Positions 16,923 to 24,703 of a stretch of 64,000 nucleotides of DNA are shown here, piece by piece. Source of the DNA: Lustribacter sp965277075 (GTDB taxonomy: Bacteria; Vulcanimicrobiota; Vulcanimicrobiia; Vulcanimicrobiales; Vulcanimicrobiaceae). The position numbers and the translations under genes are program-made. Numbering within the stretch: the stretch's first letter is position 1; each line of letters starts with the position of its first letter. The notes under the pieces are model-generated. The model was not told where the DNA came from and ran no database searches. It saw nothing but the letters and a program-made list of their open reading frames with translations. Location: contig OZ255707.1 in assembly GCA_965277075.1 (NCBI GenBank), positions 372,001 through 436,000 of the forward strand, written 5' to 3'.

Positions 16923-18046
16923 AGCGGTTCGCTCCGATCGAGTTGCGGGATGATGGGGAACGGCACGACCACGGCGCTCGGATCGTCACGCTCGCAGCGC
17001 AGCGCAGCTGCCAGCAATCGCCGGCCTTGAATCGCTGCGCCGTCGAGGCCGATGACCATGCTCGGCACGCGATCGTCTCCGCGTTCGAGGAGTGCCTGCT
17101 GTTGGAGTTCGAGCACGAACTTGTCTTCGGTGAATGTCGAGATCGTGCCCGAGGCCGTCGCCTGCGTGAGCCCGATATCGTCGATCTGATAATTCCGGCT
17201 CAGCACGAAGAAGTAGTGCGTCGAAGTCGCGGTCTCCGGCGTCAGCAGATGCATGACGCGAGCGAACGTCGCGTAATCATGCTCCGTGCCGTGTGGACGC
17301 TGTCCGGCCTCGGTCATGTTGATTCCCGGCGGTTGATAGCTCGCGATCTGCAGCCGATCGATCGTGCCGTCCGTCCCGCATGCCGACACCCATGCCGGCG
17401 GCGGAGCGATGTCGTGCATATCGCGCCGCGCATGGACGATCCGGCCGTCTTCCATCGTGACGGTCGCCGGAAAGTTCGCGATGCTTTCCTCTTCATGATT
17501 TCCGATTGAGGAACAATGGATGTAGGTTTCGTGCGAAAGATCGAGCAGATTGTCGGTGACGAGCCGGTAATCGGCTCCCATATGGATGTACCCTTTGGCC
17601 GAGGCCCAGTGCGGATCATCGATCCAGCTCAGGTGGGGCACGAGCGATTCCTGCGCCAAGGCAGCATCGCCCATCCAAATCCAGATCAGGCCGTGGCGTT
17701 CCACGGCCGGATACGTCCGCGTTGTCGAGTTGTTCGGAATGTGCACTTGGCCCGGGATGCGCACGCAACGGCCGTCGGCCGCGACGACCGTTCCGTGATA
17801 GCCGCAGCGGATCGTGTCGCCCGCGCGCTTGCCGATGGAAAGCGGGACGAGCCGATGGGGGCAATGGTCCTCGAGCGCGGCGATCGCACCGTCGCTCGTG
17901 CGAAACAGCAGGACCGGTTCGTCGAGCAGACGGCGCGCGATGAAGTCGGCGTCGAGTTCGCCGGCAAATGCCGCTACCTGCCAGCAATTGCGCAGAAACG
18001 CTCGGGTCGCCGCGGTTCCCAGAGATTGCATTCGTTGAGATTCCAT
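16913..18046 (-). CDS. Rieske [2Fe-2S] aromatic ring-hydroxylating or O-demethylating oxygenase, VanA-like
   Basis: Oxygenase component of 377 residues. The Rieske site is CPH (Cys62, His64) and CGYHG (Cys81, His84). The mononuclear iron ligands follow as NLLDLSHETYIH (His172, His177, with bridging Asp169). The overall arrangement resembles vanillate O-demethylase and related phenylpropionate/phthalate-type oxygenases, which need a separate reductase. No reductase is found in this window. First gene of a three-gene minus-strand operon with the NMT1-like protein and the DUF3500 fusion. A second in-frame ATG lies five codons in (18031). Substrate unknown; aromatic acid or methoxy-aromatic is the class-level guess. 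Confidence 0.9.
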   Translation of the reverse strand: MESQRMQSLGTAATRAFLRNCWQVAAFAGELDADFIARRLLDEPVLLFRTSDGAIAALEDHCPHRLVPLSIGKRAGDTIRCGYHGTVVAADGRCVRIPGQVHIPNNSTTRTYPAVERHGLIWIWMGDAALAQESLVPHLSWIDDPHWASAKGYIHMGADYRLVTDNLLDLSHETYIHCSSIGNHEEESIANFPATVTMEDGRIVHARRDMHDIAPPPAWVSACGTDGTIDRLQIASYQPPGINMTEAGQRPHGTEHDYATFARVMHLLTPETATSTHYFFVLSRNYQIDDIGLTQATASGTISTFTEDKFVLELQQQALLERGDDRVPSMVIGLDGAAIQGRRLLAAALRCERDDPSAVVVPFPIIPQLDRSEPLCL

Positions 18047-18108
18047 CCGGCGAAATGCGATCCCCGTAAGAAAGCTCTTCCACAGATGGACAAACGGCGC
18101 AAGCTAGC

Positions 18109-18138
18109 TTGACGCCCTTAGGCGCACCGTGATAGCGT
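18109..18138 (+). promoter_or_regulatory. Candidate sigma-70-type promoter for rpsU
   Basis: TTGACG at 18109-18114 is a near-consensus -35. At a 16-17 base spacing lies GATAGCGT, a weak -10. It sits between the divergent Rieske operon and rpsU and is the only such pair seen there. Confidence 0.4.
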
Positions 18139-18206
18139 TACGAGTCGGGCCGTTCGCACGGTTCGAATGACGGCGTCCATGCGCCGGTCGAAGGGAGGGT
18201 TGTTCT

Positions 18207-18377
18207 GTGGAAGTACGAGTTGCACCGGGAGAGACGATCGAGAGCGCGCTGCGCCGCTTCAAGAAGGCCACCCAAAAAGCCGGCGTCCTCGCTGAAGCGC
18301 GGAAGCACGAGCACTACGAGAAGCCGAGCGTCCGCCGCAAGAAGAAATCCGCTGCCGCGCGAAAGCGCCGCGCTTAA
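18207..18377 (+). CDS. rpsU: 30S ribosomal protein S21
   Basis: 56-residue basic protein beginning VEVRVAPGETIESALRRFKK, the S21 signature, with the Arg/Lys-rich tail VRRKKKSAAARKRRA. GTG start at 18207 with AAGGGAGGG seven bases upstream. Component of the small subunit near the mRNA 3' anti-Shine-Dalgarno region. It is followed by yqeY, the same pair seen in Bacillus and relatives. It is short and starts with GTG, so it is easily missed. Confidence 0.97.
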   Translation: MEVRVAPGETIESALRRFKKATQKAGVLAEARKHEHYEKPSVRRKKKSAAARKRRA

Positions 18378-18387
18378 GAAAACCGGA

Positions 18388-18411
18388 GGGCTTCGCGGAA
18401 ACGCGAGGCCC
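18388..18411 (+). other. GNRA-capped RNA hairpin between rpsU and yqeY
   Basis: A ten-base-pair stem (GGGCTTCGCG with CGCGAGGCCC) closed by a GAAA tetraloop begins 11 bases after the rpsU stop. There is no U-run after it, so it is not a standard terminator. It may set the 3' end or stability of the abundant rpsU message or limit read-through (inference). Confidence 0.5.
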
Positions 18412-18436
18412 TTGCGCTACCATCAAGACATAGAGT

Positions 18437-18886
18437 ATGCCGAACGTCAAAGAACAAATCTCGAGCGACCTCAAGGACGCAATGCGCGCGCGCGATCAGG
18501 TGCGGCTCGATACGTTGCGCAGCGTCCTCTCCGCATTCACGTATAAGCGCGTCGAAGCGGGTCACGACCTCGCCGATGACGAGCAGCTCGCCGTCGTCGC
18601 ACGCCTGGTAAAACAGCGTACCGATTCGATCGCTGAGTTCGACAAGGCCGGCCGCACGGAACTCGTCGCGAAAGAGACGCGCGAACGCGAGATCTTGCAG
18701 ACGTATCTCCCCGAGCAGAAATCCGCCGACGAAATTCGCGACGTCGTGCGGCGCGCCATCGCTGCGATGCCGGGCGACGGCCGTAACGCCGGCTCGGCGA
18801 TGAAGGTCGTCATGCCGCAGCTCAAAGGGCTGGCGGATGGAAATCTGGTGCGCCAGATCGTGACCGAGGAACTCGCGCAGGCGTAA
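18437..18886 (+). CDS. yqeY: GatB/YqeY domain protein
   Basis: 149 residues, all helical, related to the tRNA-binding tail of GatB. Typical blocks are LKDAMRARDQVRLDTLRSVLSAF, ARLVKQRTDSIAEFDKAGR, EREILQTYLPEQ and the C-terminal GSAMKVVMPQLKG. It is linked to rpsU in many bacteria; proposed roles concern tRNA or amidotransferase function but are not settled. ATG start 59 bases after rpsU. Confidence 0.95.
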   Translation: MPNVKEQISSDLKDAMRARDQVRLDTLRSVLSAFTYKRVEAGHDLADDEQLAVVARLVKQRTDSIAEFDKAGRTELVAKETREREILQTYLPEQKSADEIRDVVRRAIAAMPGDGRNAGSAMKVVMPQLKGLADGNLVRQIVTEELAQA

Positions 18887-18917
18887 CCTCGCGGGGCGCG
18901 GCCCGGTAGAGAGACAT

Positions 18918-19640
18918 ATGAACCGGCGCGTCCTGATTTCGGGTCTGTGCCTGGCCTGCGGGGCGGCGCGCCTCGTCGCGGGCACCTTCGGCGAACGGAT
19001 GGCCCACGTCGCGAACAATCCCGACGTCAGCGGTTTGCTGCTCGGTGTCGGGCTCGCCGGATTGCTGGTCGAGATGCGGACGTTGCGCGTAATCGCCGGC
19101 GTCCTCGGTGTCGGCGCTCTCGCGCTGTTTTTCGGAACGCACGTCTACGCGGGGTTGTCCGATTCGATCGTGATCGCTCTCGGCGTGCTTGGCCTCATCG
19201 GTATCGTGCTCGAGTTGCATGTGCTGCCGGGGCACGGCGTCCCCGGCGTGCTGGGCCTGCTCGCGCTGGTCGCGGCCGTCGGACTGACGTTCGGCGCCGT
19301 GCCGATTGCGGTAGCGGTGCAGTCGATCGCGATCGCGATCGTCGTGAGCGTGTTGCTTTACGTGGTCGCCGCGCGCGCCTTTCCGCGTAACGCCTTCGTG
19401 CAACGATTGATGTTCGCGGACCGTCAAGGTGCGGACTACGTCGCCGCGCCGAACTATCGTGCGCTGATCGGGCGTCACGGATTCGCGACGTCGTTCTTGC
19501 GCCCGGCGGGCCTCGCGGCGATCGACGGACAACGAGTCGATGTGCTCACCGACGGCAAGTTCGTCGCGGCCGGCACCGCGGTCGTCGTCACCCGCGTTGA
19601 AGGGGCGCGAATCTTCGTGCAGCCGGAGGAGTTCCCGTGA
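18918..19640 (+). CDS. NfeD-like membrane protein
   Basis: 240 residues with about five to six transmembrane helices (residues 35-150) and a C-terminal soluble OB-fold of NfeD type (LIGRHGFATSFLRPAGLAAIDGQRVDVLTDG, ending VTRVEGARIFVQ). The signal-like first helix is MNRRVLISGLCLACGAARLVAG. NfeD proteins act with flotillins in membrane microdomains. The stop overlaps the floA start as GTGA, giving the standard nfeD-floA pair (yqeZ-floA in Bacillus). Confidence 0.9.
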   Translation: MNRRVLISGLCLACGAARLVAGTFGERMAHVANNPDVSGLLLGVGLAGLLVEMRTLRVIAGVLGVGALALFFGTHVYAGLSDSIVIALGVLGLIGIVLELHVLPGHGVPGVLGLLALVAAVGLTFGAVPIAVAVQSIAIAIVVSVLLYVVAARAFPRNAFVQRLMFADRQGADYVAAPNYRALIGRHGFATSFLRPAGLAAIDGQRVDVLTDGKFVAAGTAVVVTRVEGARIFVQPEEFP

Positions 19641-20635
19641 CCGTGACCGGTTTTTTCTTCGCGGTCGTCGTCGCGGCGATCGTCATCGGCCTCGCCGTCG
19701 TGTTGTATTATTTCCCGCTGGCCTTGTGGATTCGCACGCTCGCTGCCGGCGTTCCGCTTTCGATAGGCGCGTTGATTCGCATGCGCGTGATCGGCGTGCC
19801 GGCCGGTCTCATCGTCGCGAACCTCGTGCGCGCACGCAAATCGGGCCTCTCCCTCACGGTCGACCAATTGCAAACGCACGTGCTCTCGGGCGGCGACGTC
19901 GAACGGGTGACGCTCGCGATGATCGCCGCACAGCGCGCGCAGATTCCGCTCGAGTGGCAGCGCGCGGCAGCGATCGACCTGGCGGGACGCAACGTGCTCG
20001 AGGCGCTGCAAACGTCGGTCAATCCGAAAGTGATCGAGACGCCGACGTTCCAGGGCGTTGCGCAGAACGGTATCCAGCTCAACGTCAAAGCGCGCATTAC
20101 GGTGCGCAGTAATCTCGATCGCTATGTCGGTGGTGCGGGCGAACCGACGATCGTGGCGCGCGTCGGCGAAGGCGTTGTTTCCGCGGTCGGCGCAGCGATC
20201 GATCACAAAGAAGTCCTCGAGTATCCCGACCGCATCTCAAAGGCCGTCCTCTCAAAAGGGCTCGACGCGGGAACCGCGTTCGAAATCGTCTCGATCGACA
20301 TCGCCGACGTCGACGTCGGCAAGAACATCGGGGCCGAGTTGCAGACTTCGCAAGCCGAAGCCGATCGGCGGATCGCACAAGCGAAGGCCGCCGAACGCCA
20401 ATATGCCGCACAAGCGGCGGAACAAGAGATGAAAGCTGAGACGCAACGCATGCGTGCACGCGTCGTCGAAGCGGAGGCCGCGGTTCCGCTCGCGCTGGCG
20501 GACGCGTTCCGGCACGGCAACCTGGGCGTGATGGACTATTACCGCATGAACAATCTCAAAGCCGATACCGAGATGCGCGGCGCGATCGGGCAGAGCGTCG
20601 GCGATCCGGTCGGTCCCGAGCCGCCGCCCAAATGA
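19637..20635 (+). CDS. floA: Flotillin-like protein FloA
   Basis: 332 residues: an N-terminal membrane hairpin (FFFAVVVAAIVIGLAVVLYY), then an SPFH/band 7 domain with the FloA-specific segments RMRVIGVP, ARKSGLSLTVDQLQTHVLSGG and ARVGEGVVSAVG. A long Ala/Glu coiled coil follows (TSQAEADRRIAQAKAAERQ). It organises ordered membrane microdomains. GTG start with GGAGGAG upstream and TGA overlap with nfeD. Confidence 0.95.
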   Translation: MTVTGFFFAVVVAAIVIGLAVVLYYFPLALWIRTLAAGVPLSIGALIRMRVIGVPAGLIVANLVRARKSGLSLTVDQLQTHVLSGGDVERVTLAMIAAQRAQIPLEWQRAAAIDLAGRNVLEALQTSVNPKVIETPTFQGVAQNGIQLNVKARITVRSNLDRYVGGAGEPTIVARVGEGVVSAVGAAIDHKEVLEYPDRISKAVLSKGLDAGTAFEIVSIDIADVDVGKNIGAELQTSQAEADRRIAQAKAAERQYAAQAAEQEMKAETQRMRARVVEAEAAVPLALADAFRHGNLGVMDYYRMNNLKADTEMRGAIGQSVGDPVGPEPPPK

Positions 20636-20964
20636 CGGGCAACATCGAGGCCTTCGCGTTCCTCGCGTTCATCATCGTGCTCACCCTCCTGCAGCCGATC
20701 CTCAACGCGCGCCGGCGCCGTGCCCGCGAAGCAGCCGCTGCCACGACGCCGATTGCGCGGCCGCCGGCGGTCAAAACACACCCGGTCGCGGCCGCAGCAC
20801 CGCGGCGTCCCCAGCCCGCCGCCCAGCCGGCGCCACGTCCCGCGGCTCGACCCGTCCGGCCGATCCCGCGCTGGGGCGCGCAGGCGATCGTCACGGCTGA
20901 AGTCCTCGGTCCACCGGTTGCGCTACGGCCGGGCGGCACCCTTGGGCCGCCGTCAGCGTTCTAA
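20632..20964 (+). CDS. Small single-pass membrane protein with Pro/Ala-rich tail
   Basis: 110 residues: one transmembrane helix near the N-terminus (AFAFLAFIIVLTLLQPIL), an RRRR stop-transfer, then a disordered Ala/Pro/Arg-rich cytoplasmic tail ending GPPVALRPGGTLGPPSAF. ATGA overlap with floA indicates coupled expression. It occupies the place of yqfB in the Bacillus yqeZ-floA-yqfB operon but I see no sequence match to it. Possibly a microdomain-associated anchor (inference). Confidence 0.75.
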   Translation: MTGNIEAFAFLAFIIVLTLLQPILNARRRRAREAAAATTPIARPPAVKTHPVAAAAPRRPQPAAQPAPRPAARPVRPIPRWGAQAIVTAEVLGPPVALRPGGTLGPPSAF

Positions 20965-20996
20965 GAGACGTCTACGCCCGCCAAGGAGCCCGCCCG

Positions 20997-21938
20997 CTGC
21001 CCGACATCACGACGGAATCGACGTTTGCGCTCGACGGTCTCGACGACCACCTGCGCTTCTACGGCCACCACGACCGCAACATCGGCGCGCTCGAAGCGCT
21101 CATCCCCGTCGTCATCCGGGTCGAAGGCGAAACGCTGCGCGTCAGCGGTGACGGCGACGCGGTTCGCCGCGCGACCGACGTCCTCGAAGCGATGCTTCGC
21201 GCCGCCCGATCCGGTTCGCACGTCACGCCCGACGACGTCGCGCTCTCGGCGAACACCGCTGCCGACGGCATTCCCGCTACCCTCTTCACGACGCAGCGGG
21301 GGAAAGAGATTCGCCCGCGCACGACCGGGCAACGTGCATTCGTCTCGAGCATCGCCCAGAACACGCTGACGTTCGGCATCGGTCCGGCCGGCACGGGGAA
21401 AACATTCCTCGCGATCGTCATGGCCGTGCGCGCGCTCAAAAATCGCGAGGTGTCGCGTATCGTGCTCTCGCGTCCGGCGGTCGAAGCCGGCGAAAAGCTC
21501 GGTTTTTTGCCCGGCGATCTCAAAGACAAGGTCGATCCCTACCTGCGTCCGGTCTACGACGCGCTTGGTGAATTGCTCGACGATGCCAACGTCGGAAAAT
21601 ATCTCGAACGCGGCACGATCGAGGTCGCGCCGCTCGCGTACATGCGCGGGCGCACGCTCTCGGATGCGTACGTGATTCTGGACGAAGCGCAGAACGCGAC
21701 GGGTTCGCAGCTGAAGATGTTTCTGACGCGCTTGGGCAGCGGCTCGAAGATGATCGTCAGCGGGGACATAACGCAAGTCGACCTGCCGCGCGGCGTGCGC
21801 AGCGGTATGCACGACGTCGAACCGCTTTTCGCATCTTTTCGCGACATCGGGATCGTGCGGCTGACCGAGGCTGACGTCGTTCGCCATCCACTCGTCGCGA
21901 AAATCGTCGCGGCATACGATCGCGCCGAGGAACGCTGA
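20997..21938 (+). CDS. phoH: PhoH family ATPase
   Basis: Cytoplasmic P-loop NTPase related to the superfamily 1 helicase core and linked to RNA metabolism. Walker A is GPAGTGKTFLA, Walker B YVILDEAQN, with sensor SGDITQVDLP and the RPAVEAGEKLGFLPGD block. The conserved KH-like N-terminus (RFYGHHDRNIGALEALIP, VIRVEGETLRVSGDGDAV) lies upstream of the first ATG at 21192 with no ATG, GTG or TTG in frame. CTG 20997 follows AAGGAG by eight bases and gives 313 residues, the normal length. Next to ybeY, its usual partner. Confidence 0.9.
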   Translation: MPDITTESTFALDGLDDHLRFYGHHDRNIGALEALIPVVIRVEGETLRVSGDGDAVRRATDVLEAMLRAARSGSHVTPDDVALSANTAADGIPATLFTTQRGKEIRPRTTGQRAFVSSIAQNTLTFGIGPAGTGKTFLAIVMAVRALKNREVSRIVLSRPAVEAGEKLGFLPGDLKDKVDPYLRPVYDALGELLDDANVGKYLERGTIEVAPLAYMRGRTLSDAYVILDEAQNATGSQLKMFLTRLGSGSKMIVSGDITQVDLPRGVRSGMHDVEPLFASFRDIGIVRLTEADVVRHPLVAKIVAAYDRAEER

Positions 21939-22435
21939 TTCCGGTCTACTTCGCGAACAAGACGCGCGGCAGCGGCTTGCGCGCGGCGCCGCTTCGTGCC
22001 GTGCTCGACCGGTTGTTGGAGGCCGTCTGTCTACGCGAAGCAACGGTTTCGCTCACGCTCGTCCGCGACGGCGAGATGCGCGATCTCAATCGCGATCATC
22101 GCGCCAAGGATACGCCGACCGACGTCCTGAGCTTTCCGCTCTTCGAACCCGACGCGTTCGAGCGCGGCGCGCAAACACGACCGCGCGGAACGGTCGCCGG
22201 CGAACGTATGATCGGCGACATCGTCATTTCGGTCGATACGGCCGCCCGACAGGCCGCCGCCTACGATGCGCCGCTCGAACGCGAGATCGAACGCCTGCTG
22301 ATCCACGGCGTGTTGCACCTCTGCGGACACGATCACCTCGAGGTCGAAGAGCGTCTCCTGATGGAACGTGAGGAGCGCCGCCTTGCCGCTGCGATCGGCA
22401 TGCCGTGGCCCTATCTCGACGCGCGTGCGGTGTGA
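21935..22435 (+). CDS. ybeY: Endoribonuclease YbeY (rRNA maturation)
   Basis: Zinc-dependent single-strand endoribonuclease in 16S rRNA 3' maturation and ribosome quality control. The metal site HGVLHLCGHDH is present, as are TDVLSFPL and IGDIVIS. The N-terminal strand IPVYFANK lies before the TTG at 21977; it is kept only if translation starts at CTG 21935 (CTGA overlap with phoH) or ATT 21938, five bases after GAGGAA. That gives about 166 residues. Stop overlaps the next gene as GTGA. Confidence 0.9.
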   Translation: MIPVYFANKTRGSGLRAAPLRAVLDRLLEAVCLREATVSLTLVRDGEMRDLNRDHRAKDTPTDVLSFPLFEPDAFERGAQTRPRGTVAGERMIGDIVISVDTAARQAAAYDAPLEREIERLLIHGVLHLCGHDHLEVEERLLMEREERRLAAAIGMPWPYLDARAV

Positions 22436-23907
22436 GGTACGCACGTCTGGGCGCGGTGTGCGCACTCGCGATCGCCTGCGGCGGTCAGGCTCCGGCAAGT
22501 CCGACGCCGGCCGTCGCGCACTACGCCGTGGCGACGTCGAACGCCGCCGCGCAGGCGGCGTTCGACCGCGGTCTGGCGTTTCTCTACGCGTTCAACGTCG
22601 GTGAGGCCCGCGTGCAGTTCAAGGCCGCGGCCGCGGACGATCCGCACTGCGCGATGACCTACTGGGGCGAAGCCGTCGCCGAGACGATCGACATCAATCT
22701 GCCGCAAACCGACGAGGGCGATCGGCGCGGCGCAGCCGCCGTTGCGCGCGCTCGTGTGCGGCAAGTGGCTGCGACACCCGAAGAGCGGGCGTTCATCGAC
22801 GCGCTCGCGCTGCGCTACGCTCCGCAACGCTCGAAGACGCAACGATTTGCCGCGTATGCCGACGCGATGCAGCGCATCGCAACAGCGAATCCGGGCGATG
22901 CCCAGGCGCTGACGCTCGCCGCCTTCGCGCGTTGGAACACGATCGACGATCTCGTCGACAAGCAGAAGATTCCGGTCCCGGCCGCGCTCGAGATGGAGCG
23001 CGACCTCGACGCGGCGCTCGCGGTCGATCCGGACAATCTGGGCGCGCATCATCTTCGCATTCATACCGAAGAGCAGCTCTTGCGGCCCGAGCGCGCGCTG
23101 GGCGACGCGCGCTTTTTCGACGGACTCACCTTTCCCCCAGGCATGTCGCACCTGCCGCACATGGCGGGTCACATCTATGCTCGTGTCGGCGACTATCCGG
23201 CGCTCGTCGCCGCCAACCAGCGTGCCGTCGCGAACGATGCGGCGTATTTCGCCCTCGGGACGGGCGAAGGTCAAGCGTACATGCAGACCTATCACGATCA
23301 CGATTTGGACTTTATCGGATACGGGCTTACGACGATAGGCGACGACGCCGGCGCGCGCGCCGCCGTGGTGCATGAAGACGAGCGCATGCGGTTGCGCGTC
23401 GCGCTGCGCACGCGCGACGCGAGCGCACTCGCCCTTGCGACGAGCGCCAAGAACGAGACCGCGCGCGCGATCGTGCTCGCGCGGACCGGGAGGCACGCCG
23501 AAGCCGATACGCTCGCGGCAGCGTTTCCCGGCGGCGACGACGCGCAGCGCGTTGCGCGCGGAATTGCGCGGGCGATTGTCGCACGGAGCGAAGGGCGTCT
23601 CGAAACGGCGGCCGCCGCGTATCGAGCGGTTCTCGCGTTACGTGGAACCGATCTCGGCGATCCCAAGATTGCCTGGCAGTACCCGCCAGGCGAGGGGCTT
23701 GGGGCTGTGCAGCTCGAGCAACGGCGCTATGCCGACGCGGCCGCGACGTTTCGCGCAGAACTCGTCGCGTATCCGAACGATCCGCGGCTCGCCTTCGGTC
23801 TTGCCGAAGCGCTGCATGCGCAGGGTTTGGATGATTCGGCCGAACGCGCGATCGTCGCGCGCGATTGGCACGGCACAACGCCGCTCACGGTTGCGCAACT
23901 CGGATGA
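22432..23907 (+). CDS. Tetratricopeptide-repeat lipoprotein
   Basis: 491 residues. GTG 22432 overlaps the ybeY TGA and starts a lipoprotein signal RYARLGAVCALAIAC. The mature part is helical repeats: AAFDRGLAFLYAFNVGEARVQF, MTYWGEAVAETID, ALTLAAFARWNTID, HHLRIHTEEQL, and C-terminal TPR-like units (AAAAYRAVLALRG, ADAAATFRAEL). The AMTYWGEA and MSHLPHMAGHIY blocks mark a known but uncharacterised TPR family. It interrupts the otherwise conserved ybeY-dgkA order. Function unknown; surface-anchored protein-interaction role likely. Confidence 0.85.
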   Translation: MRYARLGAVCALAIACGGQAPASPTPAVAHYAVATSNAAAQAAFDRGLAFLYAFNVGEARVQFKAAAADDPHCAMTYWGEAVAETIDINLPQTDEGDRRGAAAVARARVRQVAATPEERAFIDALALRYAPQRSKTQRFAAYADAMQRIATANPGDAQALTLAAFARWNTIDDLVDKQKIPVPAALEMERDLDAALAVDPDNLGAHHLRIHTEEQLLRPERALGDARFFDGLTFPPGMSHLPHMAGHIYARVGDYPALVAANQRAVANDAAYFALGTGEGQAYMQTYHDHDLDFIGYGLTTIGDDAGARAAVVHEDERMRLRVALRTRDASALALATSAKNETARAIVLARTGRHAEADTLAAAFPGGDDAQRVARGIARAIVARSEGRLETAAAAYRAVLALRGTDLGDPKIAWQYPPGEGLGAVQLEQRRYADAAATFRAELVAYPNDPRLAFGLAEALHAQGLDDSAERAIVARDWHGTTPLTVAQLG

Positions 23908-24635
23908 ACTCACGGGACGAAATGCACGAGCACTCGTTCTGGCGTTCGTTCCACCACGCGTTCGAAGGCGTGATCTATGCGACGCGCACGCAATGGAATA
24001 TGCGCCTGCATCTGCTCGCAGCCGCACTCGTGCTCGTCGCGACGCTCTACCTGCGCCTGCAGCGTCCGTACGTGATCGGCATCGTCATCACGGTCGCGGT
24101 CGTGCTTGCGTTCGAATTGATCAACACGGCGATCGAAGCGACGGTCGACCTTATGACGCCGGTGCCGCATCCGCTCGCGAAGGTCGCGAAGGATGCGGCC
24201 GCCGGTGCCGTGCTCGTCGTTGCCTTTGCGGCGCTGATCGTCGGGTACCTCACGTTCTACGAAGGTATTCTCGCCGGCGGGAATCGCGTCTATCGGGCTG
24301 CATTGACGTTACCGGCCAATGCGGTGTTCATCGGGCTCGTGATCGTCGGCATTGCGACGGTCGTCGCGAAGGCGAAGATTGGCCGCGGCTCCGCGTTACA
24401 AGGCGGCGCGGTCAGCGGTCACGCGGCGCTCGCGTTCGCGTCGGCGACCTTCATCTCGCTCCTCGGGCAGAGTGCGCTGCTCGCCGGCTTGGCGTTCTTC
24501 TTGGCGTTGCTCGTCACGCAGAGCCGGGTCGAAACAGGCATCCATTCGCCGCGCGAGGTCTTTTTCGGCGGTATCCTCGGCGTCGGGGTGAGCTACGGCC
24601 TCTGGTTCTGCCTGCGCCTACCCCATGTGGTATAA
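23904..24635 (+). CDS. dgkA: Diacylglycerol/undecaprenol kinase fused to a PAP2-like domain
   Basis: 243 residues. The N-terminal half is a DgkA-type lipid kinase with FEGVIYATRTQWNMRLHL and the catalytic ELINTAIEATVDL in three helices, acting on undecaprenol or diacylglycerol. The C-terminal half is a membrane domain resembling PAP2 phosphatases: SGHAALAF (motif C2) and SRVETGIHSPREV (motif C3). Motif C1 is poorly kept and the C3 Asp is replaced by Glu. ATGA overlap with the TPR gene. A kinase/phosphatase pair in one chain would cycle undecaprenyl phosphate (inference). Confidence 0.88.
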   Translation: MNSRDEMHEHSFWRSFHHAFEGVIYATRTQWNMRLHLLAAALVLVATLYLRLQRPYVIGIVITVAVVLAFELINTAIEATVDLMTPVPHPLAKVAKDAAAGAVLVVAFAALIVGYLTFYEGILAGGNRVYRAALTLPANAVFIGLVIVGIATVVAKAKIGRGSALQGGAVSGHAALAFASATFISLLGQSALLAGLAFFLALLVTQSRVETGIHSPREVFFGGILGVGVSYGLWFCLRLPHVV

Positions 24636-24636
24636 T
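24628..24636 (+). promoter_or_regulatory. Extended -10 promoter element before the CNNM/CBS gene
   Basis: TGGTATAAT is a perfect extended -10 (TGnTATAAT) at the 3' end of dgkA, about 70 bases before the next start codon. No good -35 is seen at 17 bases, which extended -10 promoters do not need. It probably restarts transcription for the CBS-cdd-recO-ruvX-mltG run. Confidence 0.6.
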
Positions 24637-24703
24637 GCTCGCGCTTGAGTACCGACCCGCCCCCACCGGCTGATTCCGTTCCCCCCGCCCGCCTGCACCG
24701 CTG

